NCBI RefSeq assembly: GCF_022698165.1
Contig: NZ_JALDAY010000013.1
Location: 124,001-188,000 of the forward strand
Direction of reading: 5' to 3'
Length of the DNA: 64,000 bases
Origin: Streptomyces cylindrosporus
GTDB lineage: Bacteria; Actinomycetota; Actinomycetes; Streptomycetales; Streptomycetaceae
The notes beneath the pieces are model-generated. The model searched no databases. It was not told the DNA's origin and worked only from the letters and a program-made list of their open reading frames with translations. Position 1 is the first letter of the stretch, and every line of letters starts with the position of its first letter. Shown piece by piece: positions 8,556 through 17,261 of this stretch. A program made the position numbers and the translations under genes.

Positions 8556-10477
8556 GGCTCCTCCTGGGCGGGGGAGAGGACGCCGACCGTACGCAGGTGC
8601 TCGACGACGAGTTCCGCGCACTCCTCGGCGGAGAGCGTGCCGCCGCCGTCGAGGCGGAGCTCCGGCGTCTCCGGTGGTTCGTAGGGCGAGTCGACACCGG
8701 TGAAGTGGACCAGCTCACCGCGGCGCGCCTTGGCGTACAGGCCCTTGCGGTCCCTGGACTCCGCGACTCGCAGCGGGGTGTCGACATGGACCTCGATGAA
8801 CTCGCCGTCCTCGAAGAGACTGCGGGCGAACCGGCGTTCGGCACGGAACGGGGAGATGAACGAGGCCAGGACGATGAGCCCGGCGTCCACCATCAGCCGG
8901 GTCACCTCGGCCACGCGCCGGATGTTCTCGACCCGGTCGGCGTCGGTGAAGCCGAGGTCCCGGTTCAGACCGTGCCGTACGTTGTCGCCGTCGAGCAGGT
9001 AGGTGTGGCGGCCCTCGTCGTGCAGCCGCTTCTCGACGAGGTTGGCGATGGTCGACTTGCCCGCGCCGGACAGCCCGGTGAACCAGACGGCGGCGGCGCG
9101 TTGGCCCTTGCTGCGGGCCCGGGCCGCACGGTCCACCTCGATCGACTGCCAGTGCAGGTTGTGGGAGCGGCGCAACGCGAAGTCGAGGAGTCCGGCCGCG
9201 ACGGTGGTCCGGGTCAGGCGGTCGATGACGACGAACCCGCCCAGGTGCCGGTTCTCGGCGTACGGATCGAACGGCACGGGCCGGTCCAGCCGGATGTCGC
9301 AGACGCCGATGTCGTTCAGCGCGAGGGTGCGGGCCGCCGTGTGCTCCAGGGTGTTCACGTTGTACACGTACTTGGGCCGGCCGATGGCGACGCCGGTGCC
9401 GAGGGTGCCGAGCTTGAGCAGGTAGGGCCGGCCGGGCAGCATCGGTTCCTCGCTCATCCAGACCAGACGGCACTGGAACTGGTCGGCGACCTCGGGCGGA
9501 TCGCCTGCGGCGGCGATGACGTCGCCACGGCTGACGTCGATCTCGTCGGTGAGGGTCACGGTGATCGACTGGTCCGTCACGGCCTCGTCGAGATCCCCGT
9601 CGGCGGTGACGATCCGCGCGATCGTGCTCTCCTGGCCGGAGGGCAGCACGCGTACCCGGTCGCCCGGGCGTACGCGGCCCCCGGCAACCTGTCCGGAGAA
9701 GCCGCGGAAGTCCAGGTCCGGCCGGTTGACCCACTGGACCGGCAGACGGAACGGGCGGGCCAGCAGGTCGTCGGTGACGTCGACCGACTCCAGGTGTCCG
9801 ATCAGGGTCGGCCCCGTGTACCACGGCAGGTGCGGGCCGGCTTCGGTGATGTTGTCGCCCCGCAGGGCGGACATCGGGATGCAGGTGATGTCGGTCAGCC
9901 CGATGCCGGTGGCGAAGGCGCGGTAGTCGGCCTCGATCGCGGTGAAGACGTGCTGGTCGTAGCCGACGAGGTCGAGCTTGTTCACGGCCAGCACGATGCG
10001 GCGGATGCCGAGCAGTGACACCAGGTGGCTGTGGCGGCGGGTCTGGGTGAGTACGCCCTTGCGGGCGTCGACGAGGATCACGGCGAGGTCCGCGGTGGAT
10101 GCCCCGGTGACCATGTTCCGGGTGTACTGCTCGTGGCCCGGTGTGTCCGCGACGATGAACTTGCGCCGTTCGGTGGAGAAGAAACGGTAGGCCACGTCGA
10201 TCGTGATGCCCTGCTCGCGTTCGGCGGTGAGCCCGTCGACGAGCAGGGCGAAGTCGAGGTCGCCGCCCTGTGTGCCCACCCGCTTCGAGTCGGCCTCCAG
10301 CGCGGCGAGCTGGTCGGCGAACACGAGCTTCGAGTCGTAGAGCAGCCGGCCGATCAGCGTGCTCTTGCCGTCGTCGACACTGCCGCAGGTGATGAAGCGG
10401 AGCAGCGACTTGTGCTCGTGGGCGCGCAGATACCCCTCGATGTCGGTGGTGACCAGATCGTTGGTCGCGTGCGCCAT
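8552..10477 (-). CDS. cysNC: Bifunctional sulfate adenylyltransferase GTPase subunit / APS kinase
   Basis: A 641-residue fusion. The N-terminal CysN GTPase has G1 GSVDDGKST at about 32-40, DTPGHEQ (G3) and NKLD (G4), followed by EF-Tu-like beta barrels to about 440. The C-terminal APS kinase starts near 460 with the P-loop GLSGAGKST at about 468-476 and a DGDNVRHGL substrate motif. With CysD it drives ATP + sulfate to APS using GTP hydrolysis; the kinase domain then makes PAPS. Its start overlaps the cysD stop. No PAPS reductase or sulfite reductase is nearby, so here the product PAPS probably serves the sulfotransferase at 12434-13579. Confidence 0.95.
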   Translation of the reverse strand: MAHATNDLVTTDIEGYLRAHEHKSLLRFITCGSVDDGKSTLIGRLLYDSKLVFADQLAALEADSKRVGTQGGDLDFALLVDGLTAEREQGITIDVAYRFFSTERRKFIVADTPGHEQYTRNMVTGASTADLAVILVDARKGVLTQTRRHSHLVSLLGIRRIVLAVNKLDLVGYDQHVFTAIEADYRAFATGIGLTDITCIPMSALRGDNITEAGPHLPWYTGPTLIGHLESVDVTDDLLARPFRLPVQWVNRPDLDFRGFSGQVAGGRVRPGDRVRVLPSGQESTIARIVTADGDLDEAVTDQSITVTLTDEIDVSRGDVIAAAGDPPEVADQFQCRLVWMSEEPMLPGRPYLLKLGTLGTGVAIGRPKYVYNVNTLEHTAARTLALNDIGVCDIRLDRPVPFDPYAENRHLGGFVVIDRLTRTTVAAGLLDFALRRSHNLHWQSIEVDRAARARSKGQRAAAVWFTGLSGAGKSTIANLVEKRLHDEGRHTYLLDGDNVRHGLNRDLGFTDADRVENIRRVAEVTRLMVDAGLIVLASFISPFRAERRFARSLFEDGEFIEVHVDTPLRVAESRDRKGLYAKARRGELVHFTGVDSPYEPPETPELRLDGGGTLSAEECAELVVEHLRTVGVLSPAQEEP

Positions 10478-11391
10478 CAGAAGTACCCCTCCCGCTTCTT
10501 CTTCTCCATCGATCCGGAGGAGTCGTGGTCGATCACCCGGCCCTGGCGCTCCGAGCTGGTGGTGAGGAGCATCTCCTGGACGATCCCGGTCAGCGTGTCG
10601 GCGGTGCTCTCGACCGCCCCGGTCAGCGGATAGCAGCCCAACGTGCGGAAACGCACGCTGCGTTGCTCGGGGACCTCACCCGGGCGCAGCGGCATCCGGT
10701 CGTCGTCGACCATGATCAGCGCGCCGTCGCGTTCCACGACCGGGCGGGGCGCGGCGAAGTACAGCGGAACGATCTCGATCCGCTCGCGGTGGATGTACTG
10801 CCAGATGTCCAGCTCGGTCCAGTTCGACAACGGGAAGACCCGGACGCTCTGCCCGGGCCGCTTGGCCGCGTTGTACAGCCGCCACAACTCCGGGCGCTGC
10901 GCCTTGGGGTCCCACCGGTGCTGGGCCGACCGGATCGAGAACACCCGTTCCTTCGCCCGCGACTTCTCCTCGTCCCGGCGGGCCCCGCCGAACGCGAGAT
11001 CGAACCCGTGCTGGTCGAGGGCCTGTTTGAGCCCCTCGGTCTTCCACATGTCGGTGTGGGTCGAGGAGCCGTGGTCGAAGGGGTTGATCCCGAGCCGTAC
11101 GCACTCCGGGTTCCGATGGACGATCAGCTCGACACCGAGATCCTTCACCACCCGGTCCCGGAACTCGTACATGGCCCGGAACTTCCATGTGGTGTCCACG
11201 TGCAGCAGGGGGAACGGCGGTCGCGACGGGTGGAAGGCCTTCATCGCCAGGTGCAGCAGCACCGAGCTGTCCTTGCCCACCGAGTACAGCATCACCGGGC
11301 GTTCGCTCTCGGCGACGGCCTCCCGCAGGATCTGGATGCTCTCCGCCTCGAGACGCTGAAGGTGCGTCAGCCGGCCCGTGGTCACGGCCAT
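10477..11391 (-). CDS. cysD: Sulfate adenylyltransferase subunit 2
   Basis: A 304-residue protein of the ATP-pyrophosphatase (PP-loop) family. The PP-loop YSVGKDSSV is at about 36-44, and the family motifs FGGARRDEEKSR and FPLSNWTELDIW are present. It adenylates sulfate with CysN. Length and C-terminus (EKKKREGYF) are typical of full-length CysD. It overlaps the preceding DUF7064-like gene by ten bases and the following cysNC by an ATGA, which shows a tightly coupled operon. It is unusual in being placed after a sulfotransferase instead of beside assimilatory reductases. Confidence 0.95.
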   Translation of the reverse strand: MAVTTGRLTHLQRLEAESIQILREAVAESERPVMLYSVGKDSSVLLHLAMKAFHPSRPPFPLLHVDTTWKFRAMYEFRDRVVKDLGVELIVHRNPECVRLGINPFDHGSSTHTDMWKTEGLKQALDQHGFDLAFGGARRDEEKSRAKERVFSIRSAQHRWDPKAQRPELWRLYNAAKRPGQSVRVFPLSNWTELDIWQYIHRERIEIVPLYFAAPRPVVERDGALIMVDDDRMPLRPGEVPEQRSVRFRTLGCYPLTGAVESTADTLTGIVQEMLLTTSSERQGRVIDHDSSGSMEKKKREGYF

Positions 11392-12416
11392 ACGATCTTG
11401 TCCCGCATCGTCGAGCGCTCGAGCATGCCGTAGGTCTCCTCGCCGTCCCAGCGGTAGCGCACCCCGCCCTGGTGGAGGACGGGGAAGTTCGGCATCGTCG
11501 GGCGGTGGACGACGTCGAAGGTCGACACGGCGGTCACGCCCTCGACGCGCGTGCGACCGAGTTCGGACTCGAAGACGACGGAGACGTCCTCCCCGGTGGG
11601 CTGCAGCTTGCCGAGCCAGGGCGCCTCGACCACGCGGGCCGGGACGAGCGGCCCGTCCCCCTCGTACAGGAAGCCCTCGTTGAAGGTCGGCTGCCCGTCG
11701 TCGCGGGGCGGGTAGGCGATGTAGCCGAACGCCCGGCCGCTCGGGAACAGCGCCGACTGCCAGCAGTGCCCGCGGAACTCGGTGAGGTCGCGTACACCCT
11801 GGCGTCGGATGCGCAGTCCGCTTCCGGTGAAGCCGTGCTCCTCCTCGCCGACGCGCAACGACCCCTTCGCGCGGAAGAGTTGCTCGTAGCGAGGGCCGCC
11901 CATGAGGCCGCCCTCCTCCGAGTTCTCCAGCCGCTCGCGGGCCTCGGGCAGCAGAGCCCCCTGGATCCAGGGCGGTACCGCCATGGTGGCCTCGATGTGG
12001 AATTCCACGTCGACGTGCGGTCCGTCGGGTTCACCGGCGATCAGCGCCCGGGTCGACGACTGTGCCGCCGTACCGCGGAAGTCCGCGATCCAGGTCCGGA
12101 ACGGTTCGACGCACCGGAACGCCAGCGGGCCGGTGCCGAGGACGGTGGGACGGCCGTCGGCGTCCAGCGGGGAGTGCGAGCGTCCCGAGTCGCGCAGGCG
12201 GTACACCCGGCCGTCGGGGAAGGCGATGTTGAGCTGGAGCAGGTGGTTGTCCCAGTCGGACGCGACCGCCTCGACGGCGACCCGGGGGATGCCGAGTTCG
12301 CCCCGGTCGTCGGAGATCCACATGCTGGCCGAGTCCCGCATCTCGGGGTTCTCGGGGCGTTCGGCGAAGACCTGTTCGCGGGCCGCGTCCAGTCCGCCGG
12401 TGAGATCGATGGCCAT
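11382..12416 (-). CDS. Uncharacterised protein, DUF7064/DUF7065-like
   Basis: A 344-residue soluble protein; the ATG at 12416 follows AGGAGGG by about nine bases. It is beta-rich with many Trp, Gly and acidic residues, in a pattern like the hydroxyneurosporene-dehydratase/AttH-like beta-barrel proteins now split into DUF7064 and DUF7065. No catalytic motif is certain. Such proteins are common beside sulfotransferases and SDRs in actinobacterial lipid or steroid catabolism loci, so a role in binding or modifying a hydrophobic substrate is plausible. It overlaps cysD. The family name is given from memory of the pattern. Confidence 0.55.
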   Translation of the reverse strand: MAIDLTGGLDAAREQVFAERPENPEMRDSASMWISDDRGELGIPRVAVEAVASDWDNHLLQLNIAFPDGRVYRLRDSGRSHSPLDADGRPTVLGTGPLAFRCVEPFRTWIADFRGTAAQSSTRALIAGEPDGPHVDVEFHIEATMAVPPWIQGALLPEARERLENSEEGGLMGGPRYEQLFRAKGSLRVGEEEHGFTGSGLRIRRQGVRDLTEFRGHCWQSALFPSGRAFGYIAYPPRDDGQPTFNEGFLYEGDGPLVPARVVEAPWLGKLQPTGEDVSVVFESELGRTRVEGVTAVSTFDVVHRPTMPNFPVLHQGGVRYRWDGEETYGMLERSTMRDKIVWP

Positions 12417-12433
12417 GGGGGTGGTCCCTCCTG

Positions 12434-13579
12434 TCAGCGCGCGGTCCAGCGCCGCATCTGTGCGGTGTAGTCGGCGAACAGGGGCCGGAGCCCGTCGATG
12501 TCGAGGCCGAAGGCGGCGGGATCGGGATGCGTGTTGGGCTCGCGTTTCTCGTTGTTCTCCTGCCACCACCGCTGCATGCCCCGCTCGAACTCGGCCGTGA
12601 CCGGCTCCCCGAGCCAGCTGTAGAGCCTGCGGACCTCACCGACCGGGTCGCGGTGCATCGCCCGGAAGTCGATGTCGAAGAAGCGGTCGTCGCGGCCGGC
12701 CGCGCGGAACTCCAGGGTCCGCCGCATGCCCACCGACCAGTGCTCCACGTTGAGTTCGCCGATGTAGCGCGCGTCGATCTCGTCGCAGAAGGACCGGGCG
12801 ACAGCGGCGTACAAGTCGGCGACCGAGACCATGACCTCGGCGGGATCCCGGTGGGTCATCACGAACCGGGCGTCGGGGAAGGCCCGGTCGAGGTGGTCGA
12901 GGAAGAGCAGGTGAGTGGGACACTTCAGCCGCCACGGCCGCTCGGAAAACCCCCACTGGAGCAGCTTGAGCGCGCGCACCTCGTACCGGTAGGTCGAGGT
13001 GAGGTCCGCGTTGAGCAGCCACTTGGAGTACGACGGGACGTACGCGTACGCCTGGAAGAGATGGGCCTTGAAGTCGAGCGCCATCAGGCTCTGGCACTCG
13101 GTCGGGCCGTCGGCGCTGGCCGGTACGAGCTTCGCGCGGCGCGGCGAGGTCTTCGCGCGCCCCGCCACGGCGGCCCGGCCGGCCTCGACCCGGGAGTCGG
13201 GGCCGGTGACGGTGGACGGCGGCGGACACGGCTGCGCCGCCTCCCACATCCGCAGCGACCTGGCATTCGGGTCCTCGGCCAGCAGGAACGACAGCGCCGT
13301 GGACCCGGTCCGCGGGAGCCCGAGGCCGATCAGCGGCGCGACGATCCGCTCCTCGTCGATCTCCGGGTGGCGGCGGTACCAGTCCTCGATCTGCAGCCGC
13401 TGCGCCAGCAGGCCGACGATGTTCCGGCGCAGCGCGGTCTGGCCGTTGCCGTTGAGCCGCGCTTCCTCGTGCAGTGAGCGCACGAGCAGTTCGAGCCCTT
13501 CGCGGAAGGAGTCGTCGCCGAAGTCGTCCAGCCCGGTCTCGGTTCGGGCCGTGTCGAGCACCTCGTCGTGCAGTCCCAT
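12434..13579 (-). CDS. PAPS-dependent sulfotransferase family protein
   Basis: A 381-residue protein. The second of two nearby ATGs is chosen (13579) because GGGAG is five bases upstream. The 5'-phosphosulfate-binding loop reads LGLPRTGSTALSFLL around 85-100, and the 3'-phosphate-binding region reads FVMTHRDPAEVMVSV near 240-255, both typical of the Sulfotransfer_3/Stf family of actinobacteria. It should transfer a sulfuryl group from PAPS to a hydroxyl. It is the first gene of the minus-strand operon that also encodes PAPS synthesis. Its promoter faces the divergent TetR gene across a 300-bp spacer with a palindrome. Confidence 0.85.
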   Translation of the reverse strand: MGLHDEVLDTARTETGLDDFGDDSFREGLELLVRSLHEEARLNGNGQTALRRNIVGLLAQRLQIEDWYRRHPEIDEERIVAPLIGLGLPRTGSTALSFLLAEDPNARSLRMWEAAQPCPPPSTVTGPDSRVEAGRAAVAGRAKTSPRRAKLVPASADGPTECQSLMALDFKAHLFQAYAYVPSYSKWLLNADLTSTYRYEVRALKLLQWGFSERPWRLKCPTHLLFLDHLDRAFPDARFVMTHRDPAEVMVSVADLYAAVARSFCDEIDARYIGELNVEHWSVGMRRTLEFRAAGRDDRFFDIDFRAMHRDPVGEVRRLYSWLGEPVTAEFERGMQRWWQENNEKREPNTHPDPAAFGLDIDGLRPLFADYTAQMRRWTAR

Positions 13580-13831
13580 GGGGGCTCCCATCAGCCGGAT
13601 GAGTAGCGTTGCCTCCTGTGCGCGGGCAGCGTCGGGCTCGCCGTGAACCGGGTCGGCGCGGGCCGTGACAGGTACTGGGATGGTGCGAACGATCAGAGGC
13701 CGTCCGTGCGCCTCCGGTGTCCCGGGGACCCCGAGCCGCGTCCAACGGCCCGGCGGGTACTCGGCCCCGTCCTTGATGCGCTGGGCTCGGACCGCCGTAT
13801 CATCGGCGAATCCGAGATCCACACAGAACTC

Positions 13832-13849
13832 TCATCCGCCGTCGGATGA
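13832..13849. promoter_or_regulatory. Palindromic operator candidate for the divergent TetR gene
   Basis: TCATCCG and CGGATGA form perfect seven-base arms around a four-base centre. It lies 27 bases before the TetR start and about 250 bases before the sulfotransferase start, the usual place for an autoregulating TetR operator. Confidence 0.55.
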
Positions 13850-13875
13850 ATTCGTGACAGCAGGGTGCCACCAAT

Positions 13876-14562
13876 ATGAGCGGTGCGGCAACACCCGGGA
13901 CAGAGGGAAATGAGCCCGCCCGGCAGAAGCGGCGCTACGACAGCGCGCTCCGGCAGGAGCGGGCCACCCGGACCAGGGAGCGGATCGTCGCCGCCGGGTC
14001 CGAGCTGGTGCACGGTTTCCCCGTCTGGGACTGGCGGGAACTGACATTCCGCGCCGTCGCCGAGGCGGCCGGGGTGGGGGAGCGCACCGTGTACCGGCAC
14101 TTCCCCACCGAGCGGGCGCTCCATGGTGCGGTCATGCGCCGGCTCGAAGAGGAGGCCGGTGTGAGCTACGACGGCGTGGGGCTGGACGACATCGCCGGCA
14201 TCACCGAGCGCTCCTTCGCCACCTTGTCCTCGTTCGCGGTGCCCCGCTTCTCCGCCCCGGACCCGGAGGAACCCTCCCTCGCGGCGCAGGACCAGCGCCG
14301 TCGCGACGCCCTCCTCGGCGCCCTCGCCCCCCACACCGCCGACTGGTCCGAAGAGCAGCGTCAGATGGCCGCGGCCATACTCGACGTCCTGTGGAACGTG
14401 CCGTCGTACGAGCGCCTCATGAGCAAGTGGGGCTTCGACGGGGCCCGTTCGACCCGCGCCATCACCTGGGCCATGAACCTCCTCACGGAAGCGATCCGTG
14501 AGGGTCACCGGCCCGAGGAAGGCCCGGCCGAGGAGTCTCCGGAAGCCCCGGGCGGCGGGTGA
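13876..14562 (+). CDS. TetR-family transcriptional regulator
   Basis: A 228-residue regulator. The N-terminal HTH spans about residues 30-85 (RERIVAAG ... GVGERTVYRHFPTERAL), with the recognition helix ERTVYRHF as in the family. The C-terminal ligand domain is helical and has no recognised signature. It is divergent from the sulfotransferase operon and probably represses it, releasing when the pathway substrate binds. It has an unusual acidic/Pro-rich extension at the C-terminus and a weak ribosome site. Confidence 0.85.
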   Translation: MSGAATPGTEGNEPARQKRRYDSALRQERATRTRERIVAAGSELVHGFPVWDWRELTFRAVAEAAGVGERTVYRHFPTERALHGAVMRRLEEEAGVSYDGVGLDDIAGITERSFATLSSFAVPRFSAPDPEEPSLAAQDQRRRDALLGALAPHTADWSEEQRQMAAAILDVLWNVPSYERLMSKWGFDGARSTRAITWAMNLLTEAIREGHRPEEGPAEESPEAPGGG

Positions 14563-14676
14563 GGCGGTTCTTGTTCCTGCTCGCCAGGGGCAGTTGAAGT
14601 CACTCCCCGACGCCGACACCAGACGGTCAGCGACGTCGCATCATCCCTACGCCCGCCGTCACACAACCGTCCGGTC

Positions 14677-15567
14677 TCAGCCGACGACCGGGCGCATCAG
14701 CACCGCCCGCACCCGTGAGACGACTTCCGGCCGGTCGGCCCGCGACAGCATGATGCCTTGCGTGGATTCCGCGAGTCGCGAGGCGAGTTCCACCGCGATC
14801 CGCTCTCCTTCCTCCGCGGCTCTGTCGCCGGCGCGGTCGAGGCGCTCGACCCACTCGGTGGGCATGCAGCCGTCCGGCAGTTCCCGCCGGAGCAGTTCCG
14901 CCTCGGCGGACGAACGCAGCGGATGCACGGTGGCGAGCACGGGTACGGCGCCGTCGACGACGTCGAGCAGGGCATCCAGGGCGTGCGGCGTGTAGACCGG
15001 GCTCGTGACGATGAAGTCCGCCCCGGCGCTGATCTTCCGGCGGGTCCGGGCGCGGTCCGCGGCCGAGAGCACGGGCACTGCCCTGATCCTGACCCCGATG
15101 TCGAAGTGCGTGGCCGCGTCCAGTCGCAGACCGTAGCGGTCCACGCCCTCGTTCAGCCCGCGCAGCAACTCGATGAGCCCGACGGCGTCGACCGCCCACC
15201 GGCCGTCGATCCACGCGCGTTCCTCGGGGGGCGGAGGCATTCCGTTGCCGCAGATCAGCCGGGTCACCCCACGGGCATGCGCACCGAGCAGATGCGCCTG
15301 CAAGGACATGACGGTCCGGCTCCACGTGGTCACCGTGGCCAGAGCCGGCGTGCCGGCGCGGTCCTGGCAGGTCGCGGCCAGATCGATCGACTGGTTGGTG
15401 CTGGTCCACCTCGACCGTTCGGGTCCGGAGGTCGCGGTGGCGACGAGGTCGGCGCCGGCGGCACGGACAGCGGCGGCGGCACGTGCCGCGGACTCGCGGT
15501 CCCCCGCCTCCGGCACGACGTACGCACCGAGCAGAGGAGCACCTCGTGCGGCCAGGACGTCCCTCAC
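14677..15567 (-). CDS. Methylenetetrahydrofolate-reductase-like TIM-barrel protein
   Basis: A 296-residue protein starting at a GTG that overlaps the TGA of the PucR gene (GTGA), so it is translated by coupling. The sequence follows the MTHFR/MetF barrel, with GADLVAT near the N-terminus, a RLICGNG strand and an ISAGADFIVTSPVY motif like the ISAGADFIITQ of MetF. It is shorter and more divergent than the MetF at 18746-19618. It may handle 5-methyl-tetrahydrofolate or a related C1 carrier. Its coupling to a PucR regulator next to a LigM-like demethylase supports a role in C1 disposal. Confidence 0.65.
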   Translation of the reverse strand: MRDVLAARGAPLLGAYVVPEAGDRESAARAAAAVRAAGADLVATATSGPERSRWTSTNQSIDLAATCQDRAGTPALATVTTWSRTVMSLQAHLLGAHARGVTRLICGNGMPPPPEERAWIDGRWAVDAVGLIELLRGLNEGVDRYGLRLDAATHFDIGVRIRAVPVLSAADRARTRRKISAGADFIVTSPVYTPHALDALLDVVDGAVPVLATVHPLRSSAEAELLRRELPDGCMPTEWVERLDRAGDRAAEEGERIAVELASRLAESTQGIMLSRADRPEVVSRVRAVLMRPVVG

Positions 15568-16838
15568 GCGTCAACCCCCAGTCCGTCGACGATCTCCAGT
15601 GCCACCTGAACCGCCAGTCGGTCGGTGTAGGAGCCGAGGTCGAAACCGGCGATCTTCTCGGCCCGGTGAACCCGGTAGGCCACCGTGTTGGGATGCGTGT
15701 GCAACAGGGCGGCCGCGCGCTGCAGGCTTCCGTTCTGGCGGAAATAGGCGGTCAGCGTCGCGCAGTAGTCCGTGCCGTTCGCTCGATCGTGGTCGATGAC
15801 GCCCCCCAGCACCTCACGGACGAACCCGTCGAGTTCGCCGGGGTCGTGCACCTGGGCCAGCAGGCGGTGCACGCCGAGCTCGGCGAACGCGGTCACATCC
15901 GGCAGCCTGGTCATCAGGCGGCCGACGTCGACGGCACGGCGTGCCTCAGTGTAGGAGGTGTTGATCCGCGCGGCCCCGGTGTGCGGATCACCCAGCCCCG
16001 CTATCAACCGCACCCCGGGAAAACGCGCCGTAACGGCCTTGCGGCACAACCGGGCCAACGCGGTGAGCTGCCGGGCGAGCCCGGCGTCATCATCACCCGG
16101 GACGAGCACGACCACATCCGCGTCGCGGTTGACGACCGTCGCCGCCGGACAGCGTGTGGCGATCATGTGCTCGACCATGTCGGTGGCAGCCCGTACGGGT
16201 GCCCCAGTAGCGGAGCACAGCGCCGCCACCAGTACCCGATGACGCTGATCCGGTTCGATACCGAGGTGCCGGGCCCATACCTCGACGTCGGCCTCAGCAC
16301 GGTCACCGACGAGCATCAACCCGTCGAACAGCTCCCGGCGCGCGCGCCCGGCGGCGATCGCGACGACTCGGCGACGGCCGAGGACCACCGCGCAGACCAT
16401 GGCCGCATGCTCGGTCACCATGACCCGGGCGTCCTCACCGGTCTCGTCGGCGTCGTGGCCGGCGGTCACCAGATAGGCCACCGAGTCGTCGCCGACGAGG
16501 ATGGGTGCCACCACGAGCGACACCGCCGACGCACCCGCCGCGGGCAGGGAGAGGGCGCGGCGCATGCGGGCCGCCGCGGCGACCAACTGCGATACGGCTT
16601 CCGGATCGCTGTCCAGCACCTTCGCGAGCCCGTCCGCAGTCGTACGCCCTGATCCCTCGGCGCACAGCGCCAGCACCGAGAGCGAGTCGTCGACCACGGC
16701 CGCCCACACGCCGGCGCGTTCGGCGACGACGGTCACGATCTGTTCGAGGTCGGAGTCGGTCGTCGCCAGACTCGAAAGCTCGCTGCACACAGCCACAATG
16801 TGACGCAGGCCGGCGAACTCGTCGCGCCAGGGGGTCAT
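15564..16838 (-). CDS. PucR/CdaR-type transcriptional regulator
   Basis: A 424-residue protein. The N-terminal part resembles a GAF-like sensor with segments such as AGVWAAVVDDSLSVL. A middle GGDEF-like CdaR domain contains GVRLIAGLGDPHTGAARINTS. The C-terminal PucR HTH has LTAYFRQNGSLQRAAALLHTHP and then NTVAYRVHRAEKIAG. PucR activators commonly regulate degradation of purines, aromatics or polyols. It is divergent from the LigM operon across 423 bp, so control of that operon is likely. The open frame extends far upstream of 16838, but that part is antisense to LigM. Confidence 0.85.
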   Translation of the reverse strand: MTPWRDEFAGLRHIVAVCSELSSLATTDSDLEQIVTVVAERAGVWAAVVDDSLSVLALCAEGSGRTTADGLAKVLDSDPEAVSQLVAAAARMRRALSLPAAGASAVSLVVAPILVGDDSVAYLVTAGHDADETGEDARVMVTEHAAMVCAVVLGRRRVVAIAAGRARRELFDGLMLVGDRAEADVEVWARHLGIEPDQRHRVLVAALCSATGAPVRAATDMVEHMIATRCPAATVVNRDADVVVLVPGDDDAGLARQLTALARLCRKAVTARFPGVRLIAGLGDPHTGAARINTSYTEARRAVDVGRLMTRLPDVTAFAELGVHRLLAQVHDPGELDGFVREVLGGVIDHDRANGTDYCATLTAYFRQNGSLQRAAALLHTHPNTVAYRVHRAEKIAGFDLGSYTDRLAVQVALEIVDGLGVDA

Positions 16839-17261
16839 CGGACGGAAGGACCGTCGGAGGAGGCGCCGACGTGACCCGGAGCCGACGCCATCTGCCGGCC
16901 GCCGCGCACGAGCACGATCAGCAGGACGGAACCTCGCGACTGCTTCCTCTCGGTGTCGATGCCCCACCTCCTGAACAGCCTGGCGGTCCCGGCCACCAGC
17001 GCAACCGTGCGGTCGGCGACAGACGGCCCGGAACCGATGGTGCCGCGTGATCATACGACCGTCGCCAGACCCGCGACAGTAGCTTCCCCGCATCCGGCAG
17101 TCCCGGCACTGTGCCCGGCCACAAGCATCGGCCTCTTCGCTTTGGGGCCGGCGACCGTGCCAGGACAACGGCCGCCCTGCGAGCGTTCTGCACACGCCGA
17201 AAAGGCGGCCACACCGGGATCCAGTCGGGTTCCGGTCCCCTCGCCGGATGAAAGGCACACC
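16839..17261. promoter_or_regulatory. Divergent promoter region of PucR and LigM operons
   Basis: No gene is visible in 423 bp. A short inverted repeat GACGG-aagga-CCGTC lies at 16841-16855, directly before the PucR start. I could not assign reliable -35/-10 boxes. Confidence 0.45.
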
